DNA of 64,000 nt from Capitella teleta (Eukaryota; Annelida; Polychaeta; Capitellidae): positions 116,147 through 180,146 of the forward strand of contig KB300344.1 in the NCBI GenBank assembly GCA_000328365.1, given 5' to 3'. Every line of letters begins with the position of its first letter. Positions within the stretch are counted from its first letter, which is position 1. A program made the position numbers and the translations under genes. Below the pieces are notes generated by a model. The model did not search any database. It worked only from the letters and a program-made list of their open reading frames with translations, and was not told where the DNA came from. Shown here piece by piece: positions 12,221 through 33,285 of the stretch.

Positions 12221-12822
12221 GGGTACTAACTTTGATAAGCACCATTATACAATAGAAAGATAAAGAGATTCAACAAAGTAATGTACACCGGAGAAAATTG
12301 AGGGGCTCTACAAGTTAGTAGAAATTATGATCACCGAGACAGTGCCCCCTGAACAGGCAAGAGGGGTTGGGGGGTTTTAAGGGGGCTTGTGATATGCCTT
12401 TGTACTTGAAATCGGACCGGTACCAGCATCCAATGAGGAAGCTACACTTTCACAGAAAGTTTTGCTGCGAGAAATTCAGACGGACAAAAACAAACAGATA
12501 TTTCGACTGGGAAATATGTGGCAACAACAAAAGAGCTGAATTGATATGAGAACAACAGTGGAGTCAAAGGTCAAGAGAAGGGTCACTGGGGTCACTGGGA
12601 GCAGGTACATGTTGTATTGCTATTTCACAAACACACCAGATATATACATACTCTGAGACCGATAGAGGGGCGATGACTAGAACTAAGAATTAATAATTTA
12701 TTACCCGTTTGTCACAGAGGAGAGAGGAAGGAAGAAGGAGAGGGGGAGTGCATGGCCACTGCGGGAGGGCAGCGGCCAGATGTCTTGTGAATATCATTAG
12801 GCAAAAGTCATTCGTGTGACCC

Positions 12823-20811
<7,989 letters not shown>

Positions 20812-20965
20812 CCTATGCCTCGCAATGCCTGCTGCAGCTGGCCACGTGTGCCCGTCGGACAGGGGCCCAGAGCACCCTAGCCTCGACGTCAAGAGCGCCT
20901 ACAGTCGTCCAGAATACAAGCATGATGGCTCGCTCACCGACTGACTGCCGATGCAAACATTCACA

Positions 20966-20973
20966 TGACGTCA
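20966..20973. promoter_or_regulatory. Full palindromic CRE upstream of SIK
   Basis: TGACGTCA lies about 155-160 bases upstream of the SIK start codon, in a GC-rich stretch that is the likely promoter. CREB-family factors bind this palindrome. In vertebrates SIK1 is induced by cAMP through CREs, so a CRE here would fit feedback control. The role in this species is inferred. Confidence 0.5.
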
Positions 20974-22107
20974 ACACCGACACAGAGCGCCGCCCCGAAA
21001 TGCCTCGCATTGGTCGACGGCCGCGAATGACGCACGCCGAGCCACTGCTCGTTTATATATGCGCCCCCCGCCACGAAGTTATATGCATATTCACGAGACC
21101 TCATGCATATGCATGTAAACCGTCATCTGATTTTATATGCGAGCATTAGTTGGTAGATCGGGTTGAATATAGCATCAAAGTAAACGATTAATGGCTCCAA
21201 GTACTTGGCTGTTGAACTGACTACCACAAGCACTTGAATCCGGGTTAAAATAGTCTAAAAATAGACACATTCGGATAAACGGGATATTGTCATGAATATT
21301 CATAAAATTCTCATGAATATTAAAATAACTATCATGAATATGCATTTACGAGGCCTCCACCGATGAATGGGTTGCTTGGAGTATGCACATGGCGTATCGC
21401 CGGCGGGCAGCTGACGAGTTCAGTTGACATTGTGATGCAATTCTCGTAACAGTGGAGGCCTGTTGCTCGTAATTTTTGACGCATGCCAGCCGCTGGGCTG
21501 TGAGCCGGCGTCTACATCCCTACTCAGTGCAAATAGTGATAGCGTGTATTGATATCATTATTGCCTTCGATCAGAGCTATCAGGTTCAGCCCATATGCCA
21601 CTTGGTATAAAATAAATTAAAATCGAATTAGATTATCACGCGATTTATAATAGTAACCATAGAGTAATAAACAAACAAAAAACAAGTATTCTTTATCTAT
21701 GGATTATCCCGATTTAATGTTTAAACAATATAATATATGTATACATATTTAGTTTATTATTTTAATTATGATTTCAAGTAATTTTATTTTTACATATATT
21801 TATTAATTTTATTATGGAACGTAAATCAACATTACAATTGATTTCAACAACGAAGCTTTTTTAACTTCGAAACGCGGAATCTACTCTTTTACTGATTTAA
21901 TGAGTCGAGGGAACGAAGAAGTTGAAGAACTGTCAATCTGCAATATGCTGGCCTCACAACATAATATTATAGACAGATTGTGAAAATTCATTATTTTCCT
22001 TACTCATTGATGTCAATATTTTGTTTATTTTTCATAATAATTATAAATCACGCTTATTTCACACCAAAATCCTCGAATTGTCTGTAACTATACCGATATA
22101 TAACTAT

Positions 22108-22136
22108 ATGATAACCATATATTATATGGTTATCAT
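22108..22136. repeat. Perfect 29-nt hairpin, 14-base arms
   Basis: ATGATAACCATATA, one T, then its exact inverse. Same geometry as the hairpin at 15682 but a different sequence. Confidence 0.85.
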
Positions 22137-25100
22137 TATGGTGCGTGATGTATCAATTCAAGATTAATAATTCGGAGTTATTTTTAAGTTTATTGCGACA
22201 AAGTGAATTCGGCACAGAGGTTACGTCATACATGTGTTTATAGTGAGGGTCAAAGTGCAAAATTAGTTAAATTACAGTTGAGATGGAGTGATGAAAACTG
22301 GGGTGACCTCCCGTTGCCGGTGGCGTAGTGAGGCTATATCCTCTTTTGGGGCATGCCTTGGACATACATGCAAAGATGGTTTTGTCATCGTGTTTATCTG
22401 TTGTTGATGCACCGATCGTGAGCTCGCATTTTGTAAGATGTCTATCCATTATTTGTTGCCCCTTTTTGAAGTTGTTTTCCGAATTGATATCTTGCATTTG
22501 TCCCTACATAAACTTCACATCAGATTTGTCCCCGACAGATGACTGGATGACAGTTCTGCTATTTTGTTAATTAGCATCATAAAATTCATATAAGCCTATA
22601 TAAGTTACGCTCTGTGTCTAATTATAAACTATATCGTACTCATAAAAAAGTTTTCGAACTTTGGTTATCAACTAATATGCTCCTATAGTTGCATCGGAGT
22701 TTCTATAAATCTTTAGCAACTAACTCGTCAAATTGGGGAGCGTTGACAATGAACTAACAGACCGTATAATTATTATGATTTCTCTGGTGTCAAGCAGTGA
22801 ATTGAAAGATGAATTCGCTGAATTGACTTCAGAGCATGACTTTACCTGGCGAAAGATCTTTTTCGCAGATTGGTTATTCCACCAATTCCTAATAAATTGG
22901 GTGCATGCATTACAATCAACACATGCAATCATTAATAGCAATTTGTCTTGATTGTCTATTGGTTATATACTCTTACAACATGGTTGAATTTTATGGACGG
23001 GTTTTATAATGTTAACGTTGTTTTGTTTTGTTTTGTTTTTTGTTTTGTTTTTTTTTATCTAAAAGTACTTCCATAAAGCGTAACCTAATTCAATGGCCAT
23101 CTACCATCGGTATTTGGTCTACTGCCGTCAGTCTCGATCTATGGTGTATTAAGAACAATAAAATAAGTAGTCGATCAATGCAATTTGCATTCAAATGACA
23201 ATGGGATGACCTCGAATGAACCATAATTCAGCTGTGCAAGAGCAACACAGTTATAACCGAAAACCTAATAATTATATATGTTTAGTTAATTAGTTAAATA
23301 CATGTATACGGTCTTTGATTATATATTGTATCGAGCCTGGAAAGTAAATGCTCTTCCTCTACCTTTTGTGCGTGCGTGATTGGCAATACATATAGATATA
23401 CTGTAGATGAATAATCATCAGTGCAGGCCTGAGTCTAATGGCTTACTATGCCTTTGGTTGATATATATACTGTTTAACATTCCATACCAACATATTAAAA
23501 AATACTGTTTTATTCTACTTCTAGATGAGCGATTGCCTCATCTGCATCAACCATGGTTCGTGGAAGGGACGAGATCACATGCAGTTATAAGCATTTAATT
23601 GCTTTCTTGATTTCCATTCCTTGATTCCAGCGGACGAGGGTGTGCGTACGTTGAGTATGGATTTTCACGGGTAGGTTGTTATGGTGAAATGACGTCATGA
23701 CCTGTACCCTCTAGTATTGCGATCTGATACAAAGCCCTAATATGACATTATAAATTCCATTTCATCAACATTGAACCGCTATGAGCCATGAAAACACGAT
23801 GACGATGAAATCGGGAATTGCGTTGTGATCATAACGTCACTTACCCATTGAAGGCTGGTCCGTCTGAATTAAACAAAGACACCCAACTCTTTACATAGTA
23901 GTCATTACATGCACTTACTGAATGTAAATGGCTGAATGTACTACATGTATTTCTTCGATGTTTGAGATAAGTTTGTGAGGGAGGGAGGAGGGGGCAGGGG
24001 GAGGGGGCAATGTCTGAGTTCAATCTCGGCGGGAATAAAGTGCATCTTGCACGGAAGTTCATTTTCTCGGCGCCAAGGTGTGCTTCGTGTCTGATGTCGA
24101 TGAAACAATACGATCGCTGATCATCGCTCACGAATAACATTCGTGTTCGTTAGACATTCATTTGCAAATTGGAATCCTCAATTCCCCAACCAAACACTAA
24201 AGAGAGTCTTTGTCTCAACAGTGCACGGGACGTTCGGTGGTCTGCCACTTGATGGTTGAAACAGGATCGAGTGGTCGATACGAACGAAGGCACCCTGACT
24301 TTGTCCAAAGGAGGCGAACCTTCCACAATGGTTCACCCGTAAGGTAAGCGCGAGAAAGACTCTTGAGAGCACATACAGTCTGTATACTAGTAAACCGTTG
24401 AGGTAACGAGGTTGCAGAAGCATTCTCTGCAGTCTTGGCAACACTTCGTGGTTGGTTGAAGATGACATCGATTGGATGATGGCCTGATTCTGCATCCAGA
24501 TCTACTGCGCCATAAAAAATAATTCTGGTGGAAGCGTCTGCATACAAACGAGATTGCCAACATTCCGTTCCCTATAATCCTATTTGGAATGATTTTCCCC
24601 AGCACTGGTCAGGAAACTCGTTGCGTATGTCAGTGGCTGCTCGTCGGAGCGGCCACCCTGACTACTAACAAAGGATGTTAATATGATGAATACTAGTGGA
24701 AATCATTGCTACCAAAGAATTTGAAGACAAATTCTTTGTTGCTACTGACTATCAAACAAGTATTATGATTTCTGTCACTTCTCGCAACCATAACGTTCGG
24801 TCTTATAACGGCTTCCTTGCGTTATGATTTGGATTGCTGAAACTAAAAATTTCAAAAAAACTTAAAAAAAAAACAAAAAAAACAACATACAAGTCAGACT
24901 TAAGCATGACGCATGCCGCATGACGCGTTGAACTGGAAATGGCCTCGGTCAGTCAGACAATAGGAGCATTGAGAAGAACAAATTGTCTAAAAGAAGGGGC
25001 GTCCAAGTAATGTAATCACCTCGTTGCCACTTGTGATGGTCACACACCCCTCTCTCGCACAAAACCACGTCTAAACCCGCAAATAGCAAGTCATGACAAC

Positions 25101-25198
25101 CAAATTGAGACCACAATCCTCCTAAGCTGGAATGACTTCAGCACAACCGGATGACGTCATAACGACATCTGCAAAACGCTGAAGGGAAACTGGGATTA

Positions 25199-25222
25199 AA
25201 AAAAAAAAAAAAAAAAAAAAAA
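25199..25222. repeat. Poly-A run
   Basis: About 24 consecutive A, of the kind left by a retroposon tail or simple sequence. No retroposon body is recognisable beside it. Confidence 0.85.
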
Positions 25223-28219
25223 ATTGTGATAAATTAGTGAAGCTGATAATTTGTCAATTATGTTTTATGTTAGTAAGCACCGAAAGTAATGATTTATTTA
25301 GTAGGTATTGCACCTGTTTATTTCCCCAAAATATTATGTTAGCCTTATTGGAGAAGTTTCGTTTTCCGCGAAAGTGGAAATGCAATATCGTGTTTGTTCA
25401 TTGTTTTAATTGTGTAAATGCTTTCGTGTTTTTGTTTCCTTTTGTTTTAATTGAGAAACACTTCAATTTCGACGGAGATGATGGGTTCGAGTTCTTCTTT
25501 ATGGCAAGACAGTCTCCGCCAAAATGACAAGGAATGACAACAGGAAAATCAAAGTTAATCAAAGGAAACAACCAAACAATGAACAGTGAAAGAAATAACA
25601 TGTTGTTTTGTAAACACTTTACAAGTACGTTAAACATAAACAAAAGGATTCATTGAAATAATTGTATTCGATCGTTCTGTCAATGGTGTTGTCACATAGT
25701 TTGTGAATTTCCTCTCCAGTAGTTACTTCACTGTTTAAATTGGCTCAATATTTATGGTATTTATTCAACTTCCTTGTTGTGGGGCATTCGTACATTCAAT
25801 ATATTCAACATAAAAAAAAGGAAACATAAAGGGAAATATATTGCAGTAGGTGATTAAATAATCATTATAGCCTCGCGTTGGATACACTTGGATGTTCGTA
25901 ACACAATTTGACAATAGAATTTGAGTTATCATAACACGATTTCATGAAAGCCATTGAATATAAAATGGGACGTTTGGCGGAATTTGCCGGAAGCAGAGTA
26001 GAATGTGTTCGTTGGTTTACTGTAAACGACATTTATTTTCCATAATCCATTCATTATCTCGATACTGTGGAAATGGAGTTAAAGTATAAACAGTCTAAAA
26101 CTCCCATAAATGGGAAGCATAAACACGTGTGAGAAATGAGTTGAACACGCGAGATTAGCAGCATTGTGAGAATATTGACAAAAGTGCATGAACTTGTGCG
26201 CAAAATGTTTTTATTTGCCGTTACCTGTTTTTAAGATTACGTACGTAAATGTACTTTTTCGTTTGTTAGCACCAATGCAAGTTCCGAGAAGGGTGGTATT
26301 CAACCTCGCTTTAATTTATGTTCCACTCAATTAATTTTAATTGTATTACCTCGCATTGCCTTTGATATAACGACATCCTTAATTACAGATCCTTCCACGG
26401 TTGCCATGGTTCCCTCAATAGGTCATGTTATGAAGCATAATTGCACAACGAAGGATCAACGGGATTTGTCCCTTTGCAATCATTCGCTTTCTGTTTACCG
26501 TTTTGTTCGATGTGTAACCAGTTCACGTACCCACCAAAGTGTCCTCGTAGAATTAGCGTAAAAACATAAATTGCATTATATAATGCTGAAACCACAGAAA
26601 AGATTCCATTGAGTGCAAATGATCGATAAATGTTGAGGAATGTATGCAACTTGGTCATGAATCATGTTTTAGTTTCACTGTTTTATAGAATTGTTGAACC
26701 CCCCCCCCCACAACAAAAAAAAAAAAAAAAAAATCTATTATCAACTCTATCACGAAACATGGTGACAAAATATTTAGCGCGAAAGAGAACACCGTGATTA
26801 TTGTAAGATTCCCGACACAAATCCGTTTTGTTCAACTCTTAAACGGATGTCCTTGTCAATTATCTCAGGATTTCGCGAGGCGGCGAATTCGCGAGAAACC
26901 GCGAGATCTGTGTCCAGTATCAGAGCAATAAAAGGGATTTAATTCGACGCTCGATTGTCCGTTTATTTCACGCCTTCCGGGGGTGATTCACTTCGACTGG
27001 CGATTTAACATTCCACGGTGACCCCACTCATTGCTTTCGTGATTTTCTCTGCTTGCATAATGTGGAAAATTCAGTGACTTTACCGGACGCTGGCAGAAAT
27101 GCATATCAGTGCTGGACCAATCAGGGGTGAGCACATGTTGTTGGTAAAAACTCGAGATGTCGACACAATATTTTCTTCCAGAACCTTGAAAACCCAGTTA
27201 CAATGAATAAGTCGGACAATGACATTTGCCGGCGCATTCTTTCATTTATTTTTCTTCTCTTGTGCCATGTTTGTGATCCTATAATTCTCTTGACATTCGA
27301 CCATTATTTCTTTAATCAGAGCTTGTGATATTGACACGTGTTCATTGACCCTATCGACAGGATGCCTCCTTGTTCCGGTTGACCCCTGTTGACCCCGAGG
27401 CGCGTTCTTTCCGCATTCCATACATGAGGTGCGGTGTTGAGTCGCAGAATCGCACGCATGAGTGAACAAGCGGGGGTGTGTAGCGTACGTATGATTGTTA
27501 CTAGAACCTCTAGCACATGAATGTTATGGTAATTAAGTCACGAAAACGTTCCGTGTATATACTCCAAGTAAATTTACACCGATCGTAACCAAGGAGAAAG
27601 GTTACGTAAATTTCCCTAAAACGTTGCATGGGTTCCGTCAATCATGGATGTAATTAATTGCTTTAATTTGATTAAGTCATACAGCATGAGCCAGAACAAT
27701 TGAATCACTATTGGATGTTTGCCCCGGAATATTATACAGAGAAATACAACCCCCCCCCCCTTTCCTGTTTGACCCGACGCCGCCCGAGCCAAGGTCTTCT
27801 CGACGATAGTCATATCGATAGCAATAAAGAACAACACAACCCACGCATAATGCAGTCAGATTATTGAGCGCCTACGAGATGCGTGTAAATAGACACTGTG
27901 TAATACGGCTTATTTGTACGTTCTAGTCTAGTGAGGTAGTGCATGTACAGTACATCGAGGGTGATTATGAAGGGTCGTCTGACGGATGTGAGCTCTTGCC
28001 AGAGGAAGTTGATTTTAGCCGAGAAGTACGAGCCGATTAGCATACTTGGCGAGTGAGGGTATAAACACACATAATTACGTCATACACGCTAAACAATGAT
28101 GCGATTAACCATAACGTTTTTTAAAGACTGCTATTGGCCAGTACGGAAGTCTCTTTTTCCTTTATAAACGCTGCATGCTTCTCAAGAAATCCCATGAAGC
28201 GAAGGAGCCATCCCTCGCA

Positions 28220-28258
28220 TGACGTCATTCGGGATTTCCTCGCGCTCTCCTTTAAAAG
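28220..28258 (+). promoter_or_regulatory. Likely neuregulin promoter: CRE, kappaB-like site, TATA-like box
   Basis: TGACGTCA (28220-28227), GGGATTTCC (28231-28239, fitting a NF-kappaB half-consensus) and TTTAAAAG (28251-28258) lie in 39 bases. They are about 105 bases before the likely neuregulin start codon. The TATA-like box would place transcription start near 28280. The site assignments are by sequence only. Confidence 0.4.
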
Positions 28259-28363
28259 CGCGCTGCGGCCGTTCTCTCACCAATGCTGCGAACGAGCGTG
28301 TTCGGCGAAGGGGCTGCTTCACCATGCTCTTCAGCGGTTCGACCGTGCCCACCTGCTCACATT

Positions 28364-31300
28364 ATGTGTCTCTTCATCATGCATAGTTTTCGGATACGAT
28401 ACGTCGTGCTGGGCCTGCTTGTGTACATTCAGAGTGCCTTTGGTAAGACGTGTGGTTCCCAATATGAAGACGTTCCATCCAGTTCAGTCCTGGCCAGCGT
28501 TGTATTTGAGGGGACAGCGTCGGCCGTCGAGTCCATCAATGACCAACGTGGTGGCGTGGACAACCTGCTCTACAACCTCGTCCAGTTCAAAGTGCGTCGC
28601 GTGTTCAAGGGAGATGTCCCCCGTCGTCCTAGCAACCAGGACCGATACGCGTCCGTCCTGGTCGGCAAGTTCGGACGCCAGGAAGACAAAGACAAATGTA
28701 TATCCGGGATGCCGGCCATCGGTCAGCCCTATGTGGTCTTCTTAAACTCTACTGAGCGGACGACCGGTGTGGCCAGTCCGTCGTGGCAGCGGCCAGGGGA
28801 GGCGGTCGAGTGGAGCGCAGCAGCTCCCCTGCACTTCCCCCTGTCCGCCATGCCAGTGCCGTCATCGAAACGAGTACTAAGACAAGTCAGAGATTACACA
28901 TGCAAAGGCTGCGGTAAGTGGAATGCACAGTCATATGGCCTATATTTGCTTAAGAGTCTCTCGCTCTTTGCCTTTATCGGGCTGTAAAACGAGCGAAAGA
29001 TATATTTACCTGCGCCTATATTGCCGCATGCATGTCATGCTGATAGCCTCCCATTCTTTTGCATGCATGCCTTCCCTCCGAATCCAAATCAATATAATAT
29101 TACGCTGTTGAGGTGTTCGTCCCAGTATGCATAGTGCACGCTATCAAACACCCTCGTACAATACATCGCATGTAATTGCGTAATATAATCGGGTTTCCTC
29201 TTTGACTTATGTAACAACTATCCTATCTTACGATAATCGATCCGTAGTGGTTATTTTTTCCTGTGCATGGATTTCCAATCAGCTCCATGCACACCTGACC
29301 CGACTGATCAGAGAGCGAGTCGCGTGGGAGGGTTTGAGAGGTGTGCATGCCGCATTTATTAATTGCGTTCTCGCCTTCTTCTCTGCTGCTATTTATCGCT
29401 CACTAAAATAGACGAATCGATTGACAGCCACGCAGAGGGCACGGTGCGTACCCCGGACGACCTGAATGACAGCAAGGGGGTGATGTTGACCTGGTCAGAT
29501 TGCTAGTGCCTTTTCCTTTGATCTTGTACTCGGGCCTGGATTGTTACCCAATGCATGTTATTCTTATTCACCTTGAGCAGCCATGTGATCCGATGCCAGC
29601 GCATCTCTAAGTGTTGATAAACAAACGCGAAACTCCTGCCGATCCGAGAAAAGCCACGAATGTATCGTTTGTATATAATGAAAACGAACCGTAGGGTTTC
29701 AATGTCGTCGTTTGGGTATATTAGCCGACATTTATTCGGCGTCATCTATCAATGTAAACAGTCGCTGCTATGCAAAACAAGAGTTTAACCTCGTTTCCGC
29801 GTGAATTATGCAAATCGCGTCGGTACTAATATATTGGTCCACAAGGGATATATTATATGCTGCAGCCCCCTCCTCCCAGCCCCGGGGCTGGTATATGTTT
29901 GATTATACCCCTCGGTGCACTCCGCAGAGGGACCTAGCTCTGGTTCTCCTCACTGAGGCCTCGAGGAACGTCTTGACAGCCCTCTTCGTCCGGCACACTT
30001 CCGGTCGGATACTGATCAGGAAAACAACCAAGAAAAAAACCGACGTCAGTCACCGAGAAACAGGGACGTGATCTCGGAGGCCGTAAAACGTCTTGCTTTC
30101 GTTTTTTTCCCTCTTGGAAAAACGCACGAAGGCCGACGTTCTCCTTGCAGCGTTTCGCGCCAACAAAGAGTTAAGATCGTTTAGCGCATCAATTGCACTG
30201 ATTTCGAGAGGACGACCAGAGAGCCGGTCGAGTGCGTGCCACTTAACCGCGGCTCCTCTACGGCGCATGCGTAGGCTGTCCCTATTCTTCTTCCGGTCTG
30301 AGTGCCTGGATCCTCCTTGACGTCTGCTTCCCTAGAAACCATTTAGAATTCAAATGAGGCAACGATAATTGAGTAATTATGTCCCTGATTTATTTTTCCC
30401 GCTTCGATTCTGCGCATCCTCGTGAGTTGAACCTCATGGCTATGCACGAAGTAAACTCCGGAGTGATCCGGAGTGAAGTGCGGGATCAACCCGTATGATT
30501 CCATTCTGTTTACTTTACACTGGATGTCTGGCAAATCCTGGTTCCGCGTCTTGTCAAACGCCGTCTGCAGCATGTCGCGCATCGCACTCGTCCGACCTCT
30601 GATTCGCTGAATCGCAGTAGTCGCACGGTTCAATGCACGGAACACGTCCGCGAATCTGTTTGTCTGTCGCTCGAAGGCCCAGCATGTACACGTGTTTGTT
30701 CGAATAACCCCTCAGAAAGACCATTCATCTCACTGCTGAGTAGCCTTTCAGTTGCATCTAATAAATCGTCCCCGTCATTCGGATCCACACGAGGAATCCT
30801 AATTCCTGGTTGCTAATAGCAACGCGTTGTCGTTAAGGAGACGTATACATTGAAGTGCTTATGTAGATGACGGAGTTCTTTTGGCGCGTCGCGTCGCGCA
30901 TGAATGAAAAAGGAGGTTTCATTGAGGAGTTTTTTAGGTTCGTTTATCTACGTTATAGCTAGGAGTCGGCTTTGATGAATGACATTCCTGAATGACTGAC
31001 ACCAATGCTTTCATCCGGTTTCTTGGCTGCGTAATCACCAGAAAATAACCTCGTTAGAAAATCGTTATGGTTTTAGATGGATGTTTCGTGGATTAAGAGC
31101 TCAAAGAATCCATCTCTGATCCTATACATTTTTCAATATAAGCTCTGTTGACCATTCAACTGGGTTTTCTCCATGAGTGGTCATTTGGTTATTTTTGTGG
31201 TGTATGCGGTGTCGAGCATGGATTCTTGGGAATATTACGATTATGACGATGATTACGAGGAGAACGAACCCACGTCCAGATTCCATTTCGACGGTAATTA

Positions 31301-33253
31301 TATTTATGAATTAGAGGTTACTGGCGATCAACAGAGTACAGGGACAGCTAGTGCGATACTTTTGAATCGATCTTTCATCGCGTGTTACGCAATATATCTG
31401 ACTATCCAGCGTCATGAATCAAGATAGCGTAAATTACATGAAGATGCTGCGATTTCGGCTTACGCTGATTCTCACAGCGCTGCTGCATCCAGCGAGGCGC
31501 TCGGTACCACTTGGTACTGTGCCCGGGCGCCGGATCAAAGACTTGTACAGCAGCAGCAGAGGCAACACAATCAGGGCAATGATTACGCATGTAATCCTAG
31601 CTAGCATGCACAGGGTCATTACGTGCCCATTACGTGCCTTGGACGTTTGCTTGTAACGTTCCGTTCCCATCCAGTCCGCTTTGATCATTCCGAAGCAAGT
31701 CTCGTTTCTCAGGACTTAAGCAGCGCAGCGTTGTCGAACAAATCACCGCAGCAACAACGCCAGAAGTCGAACAAACAAGTAAACATTGGGCCATATTTTT
31801 TCTTCCCCCGAAGCCGCTAATCAGAGCGCCATCGATAGACGGGGGTGCAGTGATTGGGGGTCACGAAGTCTGTACGTTTAATAGACGACTTGGGAGGAAT
31901 CTTGCTTGCGTCACCGGAGCGAGTTCCCGCGGTTTTAATCGTCGTTAATCGGCGGGGATCGCACTCGAAATAGCCTCGAGTTTGATTGAGCGGCAGACGT
32001 TGGTTCAATAACTCTTACAATTTGCAACTTTTTCATGTTCGGTGGTCTGGGTTGCGGTTTACGGGGAAAAATGCTACGAGAAACTACGGTTGGCCATTAG
32101 ACTCGGTTATAACTTTCTATGGTTGGCCGACCGCCAGTCATGTAACGCCAATATATAAATCAAAGCATTGTCGGCAATCGGCATCTCATCCTTTGATCTC
32201 TTTGGATCTATTTAGCATTACTCTGGATCCCTTATATATGTATAACGTATACATAATAATTATACCCGTCATTATGTATACTATAATATAGTATGCCTGT
32301 ACAATATATAAATGAGCGTCTGATCTGTCTTATCGTTTACCATATCTCATCTTATCCTATCTTACTTGCAGTAAAGCAGCCTCGTGCGCGCTTGACCAAG
32401 AGCGAACTGACGGTGACGGCCGGCAAGAGGCTTCAATTACAATGCAAGGTTCAAGGAAAGCCGCCACCCCAAGTCAAGTGGTTCCTCGATGGCAATCCTA
32501 TCGCTTCCGCTGACCGCCATTACGTCACATCCAAGACCAAGTGAGTAAGGCCCATCCGTGCGCCACTCTTGTCTGCGTTTCAATCCACCTGGGATTAAGG
32601 GTCGTTAACCTCACTCCCACTCGACAACCTCCGCGTCTTCCTTGACACGTGCCATTCCTGCGGTCAGCGCTAACGGTCATTGCCGATCACAAACACCTTT
32701 CATTTCTCTAATCTGCGGTCACGAAGGCTGCTTGCCACAAGTATCCGTGGTGAGATCAAAGCGAAATCACTGAATCGTAACGAGCGTCACGCTTGGAGGA
32801 AGTAACTCTGTGAGATGAGGCCCCGGTGATCAAGAGAGCACCACGCCCAAATCTCACGTCATCCATCCCGTAACACATATATTAGGCGCCCATGTTTCTT
32901 TAAAGTGTGCGGCATATAATTATGTACATGTAGATGTCCCCTGGATCGATGAGGAGGAGGAGGAGGGGAGGAGGAGGCTGAGTACGCGATGGACAGAATT
33001 GCATGCCATCTTTCACGTCGCCTTCGCGGAACATTGTCTTTCTGCTATAATGAATGCCGGACACGTGCTAATCACTTCATTACCTGATTCTGCGCCGCCC
33101 CAACAGGGGGAGCTGTGTACGTCATACTTTCTTTTGAGACCAGCGACTTGTAGCGTGGCTGATCCAGAGCCTAATCCGCGGATCAACCGGATCAGCGGTT
33201 CACTTATTGTGCGTATTAATTCAATCATGCGCACGAATCGGAATTCTTTCGCG

Positions 33254-33285
<32 letters not shown>

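Larger units (their letters stand above)
11493..12822. other. Region between the small frame and SIK; SIK 3' flank
   Basis: No coding sequence seen. It holds a T-run of about 28 at 11879-11906, AG dinucleotides at 12201-12220 and A-rich stretches. The part nearest 12823 is probably the 3' untranslated region of SIK on the minus strand. Confidence 0.5.
20812..28219. other. 7.4 kb with no supported gene
   Basis: Begins with the GC-rich SIK upstream region (to about 21100) and then becomes AT-rich. It contains a perfect 29-nt hairpin (22108-22136), repeats of TTTTG (23020-23055), A-runs (25199-25222 and around 26713-26733), TGACGTCA at 23690 and 25152, and ATCATAACG-type motifs at 23828 and 24820. 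Overlapping open frames on the minus strand at 24.2-24.6 kb could be a decayed repeat but match nothing I recognise. Confidence 0.5.

Noticed and set aside
24178-24605. Three overlapping minus-strand frames of 72-110 codons
   Set aside because: No motif is recognised and no splice sites fit. It might be a decayed repeat, but I cannot assign it.
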